A DNA stretch of 64,000 nucleotides from CAVVYA01 sp963752345. Lineage in GTDB: Bacteria > Pseudomonadota > Alphaproteobacteria > SMXQ01. The translations under genes were made by a program, and so were the position numbers. Location: contig CAVVYA010000002.1 of assembly GCA_963752345.1 (NCBI GenBank), positions 434,001 through 498,000 on the forward strand, in the 5' to 3' direction. Positions 8,601 through 18,517 of the stretch are shown here, in pieces. Numbering within the stretch: the first letter of the stretch is position 1; each line of letters begins with the position of its first letter. Below the pieces are notes generated by a model. It saw only the letters and a program-made list of their open reading frames with translations, was not told the origin of the DNA and ran no database searches.

Positions 8601-9422
8601 TCAGCGGCGTGCCGGCCCGTCCTTGAGGGCGGATAGCGGATAGGCGGAGACCTCTGCCAACAGCGTGGACAGCCGTTGCGCGGTGTGCTCGAGCAAGGCC
8701 CTTCCGGCCTCGGCGCTCGCCGCGGTGGCATCGCCGCAGGCGCCGAGCGGATTGAGATCCTGGGTCTGCCAGCCGATGCCGGTGTTCAGGTCACCCTCCA
8801 GACGCAGCGCCTTGTGGCGTTTCTCGACCTCGGCGGCGGCGGAGGGGAAATTCGCCAGCTTGTCGCGGCGCACCAGGTCCGGCGCGAGATGCAGCATCAG
8901 CGAGGTCTCGTTGGCGCCGCCATGGATGCCGTGACGCCGTTCGTCGGCGCTGAACATCGCTCGGGGTTCGCCAAAGCCATAGCTGCTCGCCACCACCACC
9001 ATCATGCCGTGGGTGGCGCGCAGGTGCCGCGCGACGATCTGCGCGATCTGAGGCTGACCGCCGTGGCTATTGAAGATCACCAGCTTGCGCAAGCCCGCGC
9101 GATGCACGGATTCGCCGATCTCCGTCCAGAGCTGCTGCAAGGTTGCCGCGCCGATGGACAGCGTGCCGGGAAAAGCCGCGTGCTCTTCGCTGTAGCCGAC
9201 CGGCAACGCCGGCAGCACGAGAACCGGCAAATCGGCCGGCAGCAGTTCGAGACTGCGCGCGAGCACGCCGTGGTTGATCGTGGCATCGACCGAGAGCGGC
9301 AGATGCGGGCCATGCTGCTCGGTCGCCGCGACCGGCAGCACCGCGACCGTCTTGTCGCGGTCGAGCGCCTGGACATCCTGCCAGGTCAGCGAATCCCATA
9401 AGCGCGAGGAGGGCATGGTCAT
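8601..9422 (-). CDS. Creatininase/ArfB/MftE-family metal-dependent amidohydrolase
   Basis: A 273-residue member of the creatininase superfamily. Metal-binding motifs are ATEQHGPHLPLSVDATIN (near residues 35-52), FNSHGGQPQ and GIHGGANETSLMLHL. Known relatives hydrolyse creatinine, deformylate the archaeal riboflavin intermediate (ArfB) or trim the mycofactocin peptide (MftE). Its place beside a GTP cyclohydrolase II-like and a RibD-like gene suggests an ArfB-like amide or formamide hydrolase. However, the retained tyrosine in the cyclohydrolase argues against a need for separate deformylation. The ATG at 9422 follows an A/T-rich stretch without a clear Shine-Dalgarno; ATG 9416 is the alternative. 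Confidence 0.8.
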   Translation of the reverse strand: MTMPSSRLWDSLTWQDVQALDRDKTVAVLPVAATEQHGPHLPLSVDATINHGVLARSLELLPADLPVLVLPALPVGYSEEHAAFPGTLSIGAATLQQLWTEIGESVHRAGLRKLVIFNSHGGQPQIAQIVARHLRATHGMMVVVASSYGFGEPRAMFSADERRHGIHGGANETSLMLHLAPDLVRRDKLANFPSAAAEVEKRHKALRLEGDLNTGIGWQTQDLNPLGACGDATAASAEAGRALLEHTAQRLSTLLAEVSAYPLSALKDGPARR

Positions 9423-9549
9423 TTTTTTATTGTAACATGAGAAGAGGCCGGGTGATCCATGCCGCTCCTCAATTCTTCGGCTCGGACCTGACTCGAGCAT
9501 CCATCGAACAAGGCCGCGCACTCAAGCGGTCGGGCGATCGACAAATGAA

Positions 9550-9570
9550 TCCTCGGGTCAAGCCCGAGGA
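9550..9570. repeat. Dispersed palindromic repeat, single unit
   Basis: A perfect stem, TCCTCGGG, TCAAG loop and CCCGAGGA, in the 218-bp gap between two converging or adjacent genes. The same core recurs at 14010-14100 and 55270-55354. This type of intergenic repeat is common in alphaproteobacterial chromosomes. The rest of 9423-9640 shows nothing I can assign. Confidence 0.75.
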
Positions 9571-9640
9571 CGGCGATCCTTCGATGCCGTCAATGCACGC
9601 GGTATCCGATGGCGGAATTTCTCACCGCCTGCGGCGGAAA

Positions 9641-10693
9641 TCACCGCGTTTCCGAGGCCAGCGCGGCGCGCACGCGTTGCACCACCGCGTCGGGCGTAGC
9701 GTAGAATTTCTCGACCACGGCGGCGGTTTCGGCGCCGGAGATCGGCGAGATATCGAGCTTCAGCTTTTCGGCATCGGCGAGGAAGTCACGGTCCTTCACC
9801 GTGGCGTCGAAGCCCTTGCGCAAGATATCGACGCGCGCGGCGGGCGTGCCGGGCGGCGCCGCCATGGCGCGGCCGATCTCCATCTGGGCGAACAGGAATT
9901 CGAGCGCCTGGCGCTGCTCGGGCCGCTTCGCCTCGTCGAGGATATTGGGTGCGTCGGGAAAGTTGGGGTCCTTCGACAGGCCGGCGATGGTGGCGAGCTT
10001 GAGCTTGCCTTCCTTGTAGGGCTGCTCGAGGGTGGCGCGGAAGGTGCCCGTGGTCAGGCCGCAGGCGCCCTGCAATTCGCCGCGCTCCATCGCCAGCACC
10101 CGGTCGGCGGTGCCCTTGTAGCCCATGATGATCTTGAATTTGGTGCCGAGCACGTCGTTGTAGACGGTCGGGAACGAGAACGACATGGCGCCCGTGCCGG
10201 TCGCGCCGACCAGCACCTCCTTGCCGTAGAAATCCTTCGGGCTGTTGACGCCCGCCGTATGCCAGAACACGCAGGTATCGCGGTCGGCATTGAGATTGCC
10301 GATCCAGGCGAACTGGCGGCCGTCGAACTTGGCCGCGGCCATGCCGAACACGCTTTCGTAGAGCACGCTGGCGCGCACCAGGCCGATATGCAGCCCGTCC
10401 TTGGGCTCGGTGTTGAACAGCCGGTTGGCCTGCACCAGCCCGCCGCCGCCGGGCACGTTCTGCGGCACCATGTTGGGATTGCCCGGCAGGTGCTTCTGGT
10501 AGTGGCGGGCGAGCAGCCGGACATAGGTGTCGTAGCCGCCGCCGGCATCGCTCGGGATGCCCAGGTTGATGCTCTTGCCGCGGAAGAAATCGGCTTCCGA
10601 CTGGGCGTAGGCGTGGGGTGCTGCCAGCGCCACGGCGGCCAGAGCGAATCCCCATAAACCGACGCGACCTGCGACCTGCTGCAAACTGCCCAT
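9641..10693 (-). CDS. Bug/TctC family tripartite tricarboxylate transporter receptor
   Basis: Periplasmic solute receptor of 350 residues. It starts at an ATG preceded by GGGAGG and has a signal peptide of about 30 residues ending near AHAYAQ. The fold signatures are INLGIPSDAGGGYDTYVRLLA, with the glycine-rich ligand loop, then HYQKHLPGNPNMV and NVPGGGGLVQANRL. Known relatives bind carboxylates such as tricarboxylates, nicotinate, aromatic acids or amino acids through two water-mediated beta-zippers. No TctA/TctB is adjacent. The only permease in the window is the TctA-TctB fusion at 28824-30802. Confidence 0.87.
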   Translation of the reverse strand: MGSLQQVAGRVGLWGFALAAVALAAPHAYAQSEADFFRGKSINLGIPSDAGGGYDTYVRLLARHYQKHLPGNPNMVPQNVPGGGGLVQANRLFNTEPKDGLHIGLVRASVLYESVFGMAAAKFDGRQFAWIGNLNADRDTCVFWHTAGVNSPKDFYGKEVLVGATGTGAMSFSFPTVYNDVLGTKFKIIMGYKGTADRVLAMERGELQGACGLTTGTFRATLEQPYKEGKLKLATIAGLSKDPNFPDAPNILDEAKRPEQRQALEFLFAQMEIGRAMAAPPGTPAARVDILRKGFDATVKDRDFLADAEKLKLDISPISGAETAAVVEKFYATPDAVVQRVRAALASETR

Positions 10694-10788
10694 GGGACCT
10701 CCCGTTATGGCGGACGGTCCTGATGGCCGCGCCGCTCGCTTGTATTTGACGAGAGGTTAGCGCGGCGCGGCGGGGGGCGCAATCCGCC

Positions 10789-11463
10789 TCACCGGCTGTG
10801 GTCGCGCCGCCGCAGGGCTTCGAACACATGCACCATGAAAGCCGCCGCGACGGCCGGCATGAACCAGCCGACGATGGGAATGCTGAACAGGCCGGCGACG
10901 ATGACGCCCGCCATGAACAGGGTTCCGCCATGGCGCTGGCGCATGGCGCGGGCCAGAGTCGGATCCATCCGGCGCAGGGCCGCCAGCTCGAAATATTCGC
11001 GGCCCAGCAGATAACCGTTGAGGCCGTAATAGATGAAGGGGGTGAGCAGCGCGGCGAAGATATAGAACGGCAGCGCCAGCAGATTGAGAGCGATGGTCAG
11101 CCCGGCCAGCCGCATGGCGGCGGACAGCGTCTGGCCGAGCGGCGCCGGCTTTGCCGTCACGTCGGGGTAATGTTTGCGTTCGACCGCGGCCGCCGCGTCG
11201 TCGAGCAGCACGCCCTGGACCGCCAGCATGGCGCCGGGAAACAGCAGCCAGGCCACGAAAACGGCCCCCAGTCCGCCGAGCCCGGCGACGATGGTATCGA
11301 GCCAGCCGATGCCAAAGATGGCCAGGGAGGAAAGTCCCCAGGAGGCGAGCGCCAGCAGCAGCACGAACAGGCCGGCGGCAAGTCCGAAGCCGCGCCACAT
11401 GACCTTGCGCAGCGGCGGGTCGTCGAGTTGCGCGAAGGCTTTGAACAAGGCGATCAGCAGCAT
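10789..11463 (-). CDS. EI24/CysZ-like integral membrane protein
   Basis: A 224-residue membrane protein with about four to six hydrophobic segments: LAAGLFVLLLALASW, AVFVAWLLFPGAMLA, ALNLLALPFYIFAALL and AGVIVAGLFSIPIVGWF. The sequence and the YGLNGYLLGREYFELAALRR segment match EI24-domain proteins related to the sulfate transporter CysZ. The ATG 11463 is supported by an AAGGA site. Its neighbours give no metabolic clue, and the sulfate role is not proven for this branch. It is divergent from the CoxL-like gene. Confidence 0.75.
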   Translation of the reverse strand: MLLIALFKAFAQLDDPPLRKVMWRGFGLAAGLFVLLLALASWGLSSLAIFGIGWLDTIVAGLGGLGAVFVAWLLFPGAMLAVQGVLLDDAAAAVERKHYPDVTAKPAPLGQTLSAAMRLAGLTIALNLLALPFYIFAALLTPFIYYGLNGYLLGREYFELAALRRMDPTLARAMRQRHGGTLFMAGVIVAGLFSIPIVGWFMPAVAAAFMVHVFEALRRRDHSR

Positions 11464-11622
11464 CGGCGATCCTTCATGCGTTCCAGATTGGCGGGAGGTC
11501 GGAAAAAGAAGCCCTGGCGCCGTCCCGGCCAGCGCATTAAGAATCAGGGCGGCACGACAAGAATAGGTCACCGCCAGGCGCAGCGCACCGGTTTTAGCGC
11601 CCGGCGGGCCAGGAGGGTTTCG

Positions 11623-13952
11623 ATGGGAGAGTACGCGCTCGGCCAAGGCATTCCGCGTTCCGAGGATCCACGCCTGCTGAAAGGCGGCGGCCGCTACGTC
11701 GACGACGTGGTTCTGCCGCGCATGTCCTATGGCGCCGTGCTGCGCTCGCCCCATCCCCACGCGAAGATCCTGTCGATCGACACCACCAAGGCCAGGGCGG
11801 CGCCCGGCGTGCTCGCCGTGCTGACCGGCGCCGACTGGCAGGCTTCGGGCTGGCGCGACATCCCGTCGGGCGGCGGCTACAAACGCCCGGACGGCTCACC
11901 GCAATACGTGCCGGCGTTCCCCGCCCTGGTGAAGGACCGGGTGCGCCGGGTCGGCGACTATGTCGCCTTCATCGTCGCCGAGACGCTCTACCAGGCGATC
12001 GACGCCGCCGACCTGGTCGAGGTGGATTACGAGCCGCTTCCGGCCGTCACCGGCACCGTCGAGGCCGCGGCACCCGGCGCGCCGCTGGTATGGGACGATT
12101 GCGCCGGCAATCTCTGCTTCCTGCACGAGGGCGGCGACAAGGCGGCGGTCGAGGCGGCGTTCGCCATGGCCGACCATGTGGCGCAGGAGCGGTTCGTCAT
12201 CAACCGGGTGACCGCGAGCAGCATCGAGCCGCGCGGCTGCATCGGCGACTACGACGCGACCGACGATCACTACACGGTCTACACGGCGCTGCAGGGCGCG
12301 CATCCCTATCGCAGCAATCTGTCGAAGTTGATGAAGGTGCCCGAGCACAAGATCCGCGTGATCGCCGGCGACATCGGCGGCAGCTTCGGCATGAAGGCGT
12401 CGGTCTTTCCGGAAGTGCCGCTCGTGCTGCTCGCCTCCCAGTTGCTTCGCCGTCCGGTCAAATGGATCAGCAACCGCACCGAATCGTTCCTCAGCGATTC
12501 CCATGGCCGCGACAACGTGGTGGATGTCGAACTGGCGCTCGACAAGGCCGGCAAGTTTCTCGCATTGCGCATCCATAGCGTCGCCAATCTCGGCGCCTAT
12601 CTGATGCAGGGCACCGTCAATCCGCCGGTCAACAACATCGGCTCGGTGGCCGGCGTCTACACCACGCCGGCGATCTACGTGAACGTGAAGGCGGTGTTCT
12701 CCAACACCAATCCGACGCGGCCCTATCGCGGCGCGGGCCGCCCCGAGGCCGCCTTCATGATCGAGCGCATCGTCGATCTGGCGGCCGACCAGATCGGCAT
12801 GGACCCGGCGGAGCTGCGGCGCATCAACACGATCCCGCCCTCGGCCATGCCCTACAAGACCGGCCTCACCTTCAAATACGACAGCGGCGAGTTCGAGAAG
12901 AATCTCAACCTGGCGCTCGGCATGGCCGACTACGCGCGGCTTCGAGCGCCGCCGCGCCGAATCGCGCAAGCGCGGCAAGCTGCGCGGGCTCGGCATCTCC
13001 AACACCATCGAGAAGGCGGGATCGCCCGGCATCGAGGGCGCGGAGATCCGATTCGACCGCAGCGGCACCGCGACCATCTTCGCCGGCTCGGTGACAACCG
13101 GCGCAGGGCCACGAAACGGTATTCAAGCAGATCGCCTGCGACGCCTTCGGCCTGCCCATGACGGACGTGCAGTTCGTCACCGGCGACACCGACAAGGTGC
13201 CGTTCGGCCATGGCTCCGGCGGTTCGCGCTCGTCCTCCATGGGAGGCTCGGCGGTGCATGTGGCCGCGCAACGCGTGGTCGAGAAGGCGACGCGGATCGC
13301 CGCCCATCTGCTCGAGGCCAAGCCTGAGGATGTGACGTTGCGCGACGGCGTGTTCATGGTCACCGGCAGCAACCGCACGATGACCTTCAAGGAAATCGCC
13401 AAGGCGTCGATCAATCCGAAGAGCGTTCCCGAGGGCATGGACCCCGGCCTCATGGCGAGCGTGGTCTACACCTCCAAGGCGGGCAACTATCCCAACGGCT
13501 GCCATGTCTGCGAGCTCGAGATCGACGAGGAGACCGGGGTTGTCGAGCTGGTCAGCTACAAGGTGGTCGACGACGTCGGCACGGTGATGAATCCGCTGCT
13601 GCTCAAGGGCCAGATCCACGGCGGCATCGCGCAAGGCGCCGGACAGATCCTCAAGGAAGACATCCGCTACGACACCGAGTCCGGCCAATTGCTGACGGCG
13701 TCGTTCATGGATTACGGCATGCCGCGCGCCACCGACATGTGCCACATCGACGTGCAGTGCAATCCGGTGCCGACCAAGACCAATCCGCTCGGCGTCAAGG
13801 GCGCCGGCGAGGCGGGCACCGTCGGCTCCATGCCGGCGGTGGCCAATGCGGTGGTCGACGCGCTGTCGGTCTACGGCGTGCGCCACATCGACATGCCGGC
13901 CACCCCGGAGCGCATCTGGCGCACTATCCGGGCGGCGAAGAACGGCGGATAA
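11623..13952 (+). CDS. Orphan CoxL-like molybdenum hydroxylase large subunit (two frameshifts)
   Basis: Xanthine dehydrogenase-family molybdopterin-binding subunit, about 775 residues after correction. It starts after AGGAGGG with EYALGQGIPRSEDPRLLKGG. Molybdopterin-contact motifs are AGDIGGSFGMKASVFPE, PYRGAGRPEAAFMIERI, HGSGGSRSSSMGG and the catalytic glutamate in GVKGAGEAGTVGS. The loop is PYRGAGRPE, not the CO-dehydrogenase cysteine loop, so it is a form II-type hydroxylase of unknown substrate. Frame breaks lie near 12940 and 13103. The span is 3n+2, which fits two extra bases. No CoxS or CoxM partner adjoins it. Confidence 0.85.
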
Positions 13953-14009
13953 GACGCTGCCGCTAGCGGGTCTTCGTGACTTGCTTCGGCACAGGCGATC
14001 AAAAGAGTG

Positions 14010-14100
14010 TCACCCTCGGGCCTGACCCGAGGGTCCATTCCGCAGACGACTCCGTGTCGGCATCACGGTATGGATCCTCGGGTCAAGCCCGAGGACGACA
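14010..14100. repeat. Composite palindromic repeat (two hairpins)
   Basis: Two inverted-repeat units face each other. One is at 14013-14033 (CCCTCGGG, CCTGA, CCCGAGGG) and the other at 14075-14095 (TCCTCGGG, TCAAG, CCCGAGGA), with about 40 bp between. It lies in the 290-bp gap after the CoxL-like gene and may also act in transcription termination. The paired layout matches the element at 55270-55354. Confidence 0.75.
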
Positions 14101-14241
14101 AAAGAGAAGCACCGCGCGACCACACACGGAGCGCGTGCACCGTCCCTTGACTTTTTTCCTGGTCGGCGGAGACTGATCGGTCGAGGCATATCCGCGCGAA
14201 GATCCAAAAATAAACGGATGCGCGGCACAGGGGAGGATCCC

Positions 14242-15303
14242 ATGACAGTGCTTTGTCAGGCGTTCGTCCGTCATGCGTTAAAATTTCGCCCACCCATCCA
14301 TCGTGCCGTGATCGCCGCGCTGGGCATGGCGGCGCTGGTCTCGCCGGCCGCGGCGCAGACGTCCTTCAAAGACAAATCCATCACCATGATCGTCGGCGCG
14401 AGCGTCGGCGGCAGCAATGATCTCTATGCCCGCCTGCTGGCGCGCCATATGGGCCGCCACCTCGACGGCAATCCGGGCTTCGTGGTGAAGAACATGGCGG
14501 GCGCGGGCGGTGCCGCGGCGGCGAGCACGCTCTACGCCAACGCGCCGAAGGACGGCACCACGATCGCCGCGGTCACCCGGGTGACCACGCTCGATCCGCT
14601 GCTGAGCAGCCAGAAGTTTCCCTTCGATCCGCTCAAGTTCAATTGGCTCGGCAGCCTGAACAAGGAAACCAACCTGATCGTCGTGTCGGACAAGGCGCCG
14701 GTGAAGACATTCGAGGAGGTGTTCTCCAAGGAGGTCATCGTCGCGGCGGCGGGCGCCACCACTGACGGGGTGATCTACCCGCGCCTGATCAACAACCTTC
14801 TGGGCGCGAAATTCAAGATCGTGTCGGGTTACGCCGGCAGCGAGGAGATGATTCTCGCGGTCGAGCGTGGCGAGGTGCATGGCCGCGGCGGCGTGCCGTG
14901 GACCACCATCAAAGGCAGTCACGCCGATCTGCTCAAGAGCGGCAAGTTCATCATCATTGTGCAACTCGCCCTGAACAAGGATCCGGAGTTGCCGAACGTG
15001 CCGCTGCTCATGGACTACGTGAAGGACGACAGCCACCGCAAGGTGTTCGAGCTGCTGTTCGCGCGCCAGGAGATGGGTCGGCCGTTCCTGGCACCGCCCG
15101 ATCTGCCGGACGCCGTCGTCAAGCAGCTTCGCGCGGCGTTCAACGCCGCCGCGGCCGATCCGCAGTTGCTTGCCGAAGCCGCGAAACAGAAGCTCGATAT
15201 CCAGGTGGTCACCGGCGAGGAGATGCAGGCGATGCTGGTGCGGCTCTACGCCACGCCGCAGGCCATCGTCGATATCGCCAGGAAAGAGCTCGAGGCGAAG
15301 TAA
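14242..15303 (+). CDS. Bug/TctC family solute receptor
   Basis: Periplasmic receptor of 353 residues. The ATG 14242 follows GGGGAGG; an in-frame ATG at 14218 lacks such a site. The signal peptide ends near SPAAAQT. Ligand-loop signatures are ITMIVGASVGGSNDLYARLLA, then RHMGRHLDGNPGFVV and NMAGAGGAAAAS. It differs clearly from the receptor at 9641-10693, so these are two separate specificities. It may be transcribed with the CoxL-like gene upstream, though the composite repeat lies between them. Such pairings of receptor and hydroxylase are frequent in organic-acid catabolic loci (inference). Confidence 0.85.
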   Translation: MTVLCQAFVRHALKFRPPIHRAVIAALGMAALVSPAAAQTSFKDKSITMIVGASVGGSNDLYARLLARHMGRHLDGNPGFVVKNMAGAGGAAAASTLYANAPKDGTTIAAVTRVTTLDPLLSSQKFPFDPLKFNWLGSLNKETNLIVVSDKAPVKTFEEVFSKEVIVAAAGATTDGVIYPRLINNLLGAKFKIVSGYAGSEEMILAVERGEVHGRGGVPWTTIKGSHADLLKSGKFIIIVQLALNKDPELPNVPLLMDYVKDDSHRKVFELLFARQEMGRPFLAPPDLPDAVVKQLRAAFNAAAADPQLLAEAAKQKLDIQVVTGEEMQAMLVRLYATPQAIVDIARKELEAK

Positions 15304-15476
15304 AGCACGCTGACGATTGTCGGTCCCTGAAAGGCGAGGGCCGCTATGCGTCATGGGCCGGCTTGACCGGGCCTGTGCGGGTATCCGCAAATCGACGGCT
15401 GCCAGCGGTCTCGGCATTAACCGGACAGCCGTGGGGCAAGCCGGGCCACGGCGGCAGAGGCCGCTGGTGGTGGGCG

Positions 15477-16728
15477 TTACTGCACCTGGAACGGCAGGTT
15501 GCCGGTGGCGGCGGCGCCGCGGCCATCGCGCACCGTGACGAACAAGCGGTAGTTGCCGGGCGCCAGATGCGGAATCTCCACCGTGCTTGCGTCGCTTCCG
15601 CGCAGACTGCTCGAATGATCCGCCGGCACCGATTCCGCGTCGCCGGCCTTCCCAAGGTCGGTGCTTTCCGCCATGACTTGCCAGGCGATAGCGAGGGCGT
15701 CGCCGTCGGGATCGTGCGCCGCGACCTGGGCCGTGCCGTGTGCCGATCGGGACCAGATATTGGCGCCGCGAAAACCGAGCGAGGAGATGCGCGGCGCGCG
15801 GTTCCCGCCGGGTGTGACGCCGTCCCAGCTCTCCGCCATCACCTCCGAGGCCTCGATCCATTCGCCGGTGGGCAGCAGCAGGCTGTGGAAGGTCGGTGTC
15901 ACCTCCTGCTTCTGACCCCAGAAAAACAGAATCTGGCCGAGACCATGGCGGTTGCTTTCATGCAGATAGCGGCGCAGGCGCGCGGCTTTTTCCGTGCTGG
16001 TCGGCTCGAACGCCGCGCCCCATGGCGCGGTGCCGGTCTGCCACTGGCCGGCGGCGCCCAACTCGGTGATCACCACCGGGCCTCGCCAGCCCTGCGCGCG
16101 CACGCGATCATGCACGCTGGGAATCGCCTCGCCATAGGAATTGATGCCCAGCACATCGATATGCGGAGCCAGGCGGATGACCTTGGCCACTTTGTCCGCG
16201 CCGGTTTCGGCGAGCACCGCCATGGTCGGATGGCGCGGGTCGAGCGATTTGACCAGGCGCGCGGCGTCTTCGATGGCCGGCCACACGGGGCTGTCGTCGG
16301 TGAGCTCCGCTTCGACTTCGTTGCCGAGGCCCCACATCAGAAGGGCGGGGCTGTCCTTGTGGCGCAGGACGGTGGCGCGCAGGCGCGACATTTGCGCCTC
16401 GACCGCGATGGGGTTGCCGTAGTCGAATCCGCGCCGCGGATGCTCGAGCCAGAAATCCGAGAATGACCCTGAGGCCGAGCCGTTCGGCTTCGGCCATCAC
16501 CTCATCGCTCTCCTCGCCGTAGGTGCGCACGACATTGGCGCCGAGCGCCTTGAGCTCCGCGAGTCTGACGCGGCCCGAGGCGCCGCGCGGGACGAACGGC
16601 ACGCCATCGACCAAAATGGCGGTATCGCTGACGGAGACCTCGGCGCGGGCGGTGTGGCCAACGCCCATGGCCAGGGACAGGAGCAAGGCCGCAGCAGAGG
16701 ACCAGATGAATGGCAGGCGATACATCAT
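15477..16728 (-). CDS. Secreted GH2/cellulase-like glycoside hydrolase (one frameshift)
   Basis: About 416 residues, with a signal peptide (SAAALLLSLAMGVGHTARA) and then a TIM-barrel domain of the glycoside hydrolase clan A type. The acid/base glutamate is in LLMWGLGNEVEAEL and the nucleophile glutamate in PVVITELGAAGQW. LEHPRRGFDYGNP is a family-like substrate segment. The last 120 residues form a beta-rich C-terminal domain ending PFQVQ. The frame breaks near 16458 and the span is 3n+1, so there is one extra base. It could process an exported glucan, but no direct link to opgH is visible. Confidence 0.75.
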
Positions 16729-16904
16729 GACTACGATACGTTGTGCAACATCAGCGCTTTTTCATAAAAAAATCTAAATCTAGTGTTCTTCGGTTATGCC
16801 GCAGCTTTCTTACGAGTAACTCCAGGAAAACGGCGCTCTTCATGGTGATTATTGCCGAACTCTTCTAAGTCCTTGCACTGTCATCACGAAGTCGTAGGAT
16901 ACGG

Positions 16905-16922
16905 TTAAGAGCCGTTAACCAT
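16905..16922. promoter_or_regulatory. CtrA-like site upstream of the PilZ-methyltransferase
   Basis: Two TTAA tetramers at 16905-16908 and 16915-16918 are separated by 6 bp. The second extends to TTAACCAT, the known CtrA half-site sequence. The spacing is one short of the classical TTAA-N7-TTAA box, so this is tentative. It lies about 110 bp before the ATG at 17031. The rest of 16729-17030 is AT-richer than its surroundings and otherwise unassigned. Confidence 0.4.
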
Positions 16923-17030
16923 AGGGCTCGAGTCTTGTATGTTAGCATGCGTGAATGGTGTCGCTATCCGGCAATAGCGCCATCGGCCTCGAGCCGACTC
17001 GACGGGGATCGAGCCAAGGGGGAACAGTAA

Positions 17031-18477
17031 ATGAAAACGTATGAAGAGCTTACCGGTGCGCAAGGTCGTCGGGTTTTTTATCGTGCGGAGCGCTACAAGG
17101 TCCAGGACCTGTTCAAGAAGCTCGTTCCGGAACTTTCGATCGATCGTTCGCCTTACGCACTGCACGATCTGAGCCTCAGCGGGCTCGCGGCCTACGCGCC
17201 GCGCACATCCAATGACGTGTGTGAGCCCGGCGCGCGTGTTGCCGTGCAACTCGGCGTGCGCGGCATTCCGCTGTTCGACGGCGTGGGCGAAGTTACGCGC
17301 ACCGAGCCGACCACTTTCGGCACCAAGATCGGGGTGCGGCTGCTGGATTGCCTCAACGTTGCGCAGGTGCTTTCGAAGTACCAGGAAATCCTCATCCGCA
17401 CCGATCTCGCGGAATTCGCGTCGGCGGATGTCGAAACCGTCGTCTCCATGGAATACCGCACGCTGTGCGCCGACGTGCTGCATCTGCTGCGCACCTACCG
17501 CGCCAATCTGGACCGCTTCGCTCAGACGCGGCCAAATGCGGCGGCGACCGCCGACATGTTGGCGGCGTGCGAGGAACGTATCGTGCCCACGTGGCGCGCT
17601 TTGTGGTATCGCGCGAACGAGCTCGTCGAGCCGTTGATGGGCGATCCGGACGCGCTGCGCGCCACCAAGCGCTTCACCGAGCTGGTGCTGACGCCGGAAT
17701 TCATGGCGGGCGCCATCTGGCGCCGCAGCTACGAGAAGCCGCTCGGCTATCCCGGCGACTTTCAGATCATGAACATGGTCTACGACTGGCGGCGCGAGGG
17801 CGCTGGGCTATTCGAGCAACTGGTGCACCGCATCGGTCTCGACGTCGGCGGAATGCATTGCCACGCGCATGGTCATGATGCGTCAGGCGATCGCTGTCGA
17901 CGGTGCTGTCGCCCTCCAATCACCCGGTGCGCATCGCGACGCTCGGCTGCGGCCCGGCGCGGGAAATCGTCGACTATCTGCAGATCCACGAGTTGCCCAG
18001 GCGGTGCAATTCACGCTGATCGATCAGGATTACGACGCTTTGTCGCTCGCCTATGAGAATACCTATCCGGAAACCATCCGGCTCCACGGCAAGAGCCAGC
18101 GTGAATTGCCTGCACACCTCGTTCGGCCAGTTGCTCAAGACCGGCGAATTGTTCGGCAAGCTGGCGCCGCAGGATCTCATCTACACGGTCGGCCTGATCG
18201 ACTATCTCGCGGCGCGCAGGGCAAAGGCCCTGGTCAGCTCGCTCTACCAGCATCTGGCGCCCGGCGGCACGCTGATCGTCGGCAACATGATGAAGACGCC
18301 GCAGTCGGCAATCTGTGGCCGATGGAATTCATCTGCGACTGGAACATCATCTATCGCGACCATGCCGAGATGAGGGCGCTCGCCGCCGATGCGGAAGGCG
18401 CCGAGATCAGCACGGAACTCGACCCGACCGGGCGGGTGGTGTTGGTGACCTTGAAGAAGCCGGCGCTCGCCAGCTGA
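17031..18477 (+). CDS. PilZ-domain SAM methyltransferase, PhcB-like (several frameshifts)
   Basis: About 480 residues after correction. The N-terminal 110 residues look like a PilZ-type domain (HDLSLSGLAAYAP and a VGEVTRTEPTTFGTKIGVRL strand region). The C-terminal methyltransferase has motif I IATLGCGPAREIVDYL, acidic motif II FTLIDQDYDAL and LIYTVGLIDYLAARR. The segment YEKPLGYPGDFQIMNMVYDW resembles proteins annotated as 3-hydroxypalmitic acid methyl ester (PhcB-type) synthases, an assignment I hold moderately. At least five frame changes fall between about 17850 and 18310. The ATG follows AAGGGGGAAC. The gene converges on a histidine kinase. Confidence 0.6.
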
Positions 18478-18494
18478 CGCCGTGGAATTGGGCA

Positions 18495-18517
18495 GGGCGT
18501 CGCGCTAGGCGACGCCC
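18495..18517. terminator. Hairpin between convergent genes, possible bidirectional terminator
   Basis: GGGCGTCGC and GCGACGCCC form a perfect 9-bp stem around a 5-base loop. It sits between the methyltransferase stop (18477) and the kinase, and it overlaps the kinase stop codon (18505-18507). There is no U-run on either strand, so intrinsic termination is uncertain. Confidence 0.4.

Noticed and set aside
6905..9422. A complete ArfA/ArfB-like route, with the cyclohydrolase making a formamide for the creatininase-family protein
   Set aside because: Formamide-retaining cyclohydrolase II variants have lost the tyrosine equivalent to RibA Y105. Here that tyrosine is present, so the deformylase role is only one option.
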